From NCBI GenBank assembly GCA_023390695.1, contig JAEWCJ010000250.1, positions 1-6,475 on the forward strand: DNA of 6,475 nucleotides, written 5' to 3'. The DNA comes from Pseudomonadota bacterium. GTDB taxonomy: Bacteria > Pseudomonadota > Alphaproteobacteria > Rhizobiales > Xanthobacteraceae. Below the pieces are notes generated by a model. That model worked only from the letters and a program-made list of their open reading frames with translations. It was not told where the DNA came from and did not search any database. This document shows, in pieces, positions 6,274 to 6,475 of this stretch (its first letter is position 1; every line of letters begins with the position of its first letter). The translations under genes were made by a program, and so were the position numbers.

Positions 6274-6361
6274 ATCAATCCCGCTTCTGTCACGGGGCGG
6301 CTGCAGCGCGTCCAAGACCCACCCACTGCCGACCATTGTACGAGTGACCAGCGAGGAGACG

Positions 6362-6475
6362 ATGGCCAAGAACGGGGCAATCAAGCTCGTCGCCGGGAAT
6401 TCCAATCCAGCGCTTGCTGCCGAGATCGCCGATTATCTGCGCACGCCGCTGACCAAGGCCGTGGTCCGGCGCTTC
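6362..6475 (+). CDS. prs: Ribose-phosphate pyrophosphokinase (PRPP synthetase), N-terminal fragment
   Basis: Only the first 38 codons are in the window; the frame runs open off the right edge. The start MAKNGAIKLVAGNSNPALA followed by a PLTKAVVRRF stretch at 29-38 matches the N terminus of Prs proteins, in which LVAGNSNPxLA and the following F are typical. The enzyme transfers pyrophosphate from ATP to ribose 5-phosphate, supplying PRPP for purines, pyrimidines, histidine, tryptophan and NAD; the full protein is usually about 310-320 residues. ATG 6362 is preceded by GAGGAG at 6353-6358. The catalytic region is not in the window, so completeness cannot be judged. The 181-base spacer and its stem-loop suggest that it is transcribed or processed separately from the lipoprotein gene. 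Confidence 0.93.
   Translation, partial: MAKNGAIKLVAGNSNPALAAEIADYLRTPLTKAVVRRF

Noticed and set aside
6251..6279. TTGTTA-17-ATCAAT as a prs promoter
   Set aside because: The -10 match is only 3/6 and the pair overlaps the 10-bp stem; the TATATT box upstream is a better, though still weak, candidate.
1..6475. CRISPR arrays, tRNA or rRNA genes, insertion sequences, attachment sites, phage or defence genes
   Set aside because: Read on both strands, no regular repeats, RNA gene signatures, transposase-like proteins or unexplained gene cluster are visible; nearly all the sequence is accounted for by housekeeping genes.

Overview
The window is ordinary, GC-rich, gene-dense alphaproteobacterial chromosome. 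It most likely comes from a member of the Rhizobiales (Bradyrhizobium/Xanthobacteraceae-like). This rests on the gene set and order, on Prs and PgeF sequences that look rhizobial, and on a large form of ribosomal protein L25 with an alanine-rich tail. No database search was possible, so the genus is a guess. I see no mobile element, CRISPR array, tRNA, rRNA or sign of recent transfer.

Left part, minus strand (1-2544), read from high to low coordinates. ubiK (small coiled-coil factor linked to ubiquinone synthesis) is followed by a weak terminator-like hairpin. Next comes a good sigma70-type promoter at 2129-2157, then rplY (ribosomal protein L25/Ctc), pth (peptidyl-tRNA hydrolase) and ychF (ribosome-associated ATPase, running off the left edge). 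The rplY-pth-ychF set is a tight translation operon with spacers of 33 and 4 bases. Its 5' leader holds an inverted repeat followed by a T-run, the most interesting regulatory candidate in the window.

Right part, plus strand (2709-6475). lgt (prolipoprotein diacylglyceryl transferase), midA (NDUFAF7-family methyltransferase) and pgeF (peptidoglycan editing factor, multicopper-oxidase-like fold) form a compact operon, with a 4-base ATGA overlap and then a 4-base gap. After a 112-base spacer comes an uncharacterised predicted lipoprotein gene. A 181-base spacer with a perfect 10-bp inverted repeat then leads to the first 38 codons of prs (ribose-phosphate pyrophosphokinase), cut by the right edge.

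Functionally the window joins translation upkeep (rplY, pth, ychF), the respiratory quinone/complex I side (ubiK, perhaps midA), envelope maturation (lgt, pgeF, the lipoprotein, itself a predicted Lgt substrate) and PRPP supply (prs). Nothing points clearly to an undescribed system. The best leads are the two leader hairpins close to predicted transcription starts and the orphan lipoprotein.
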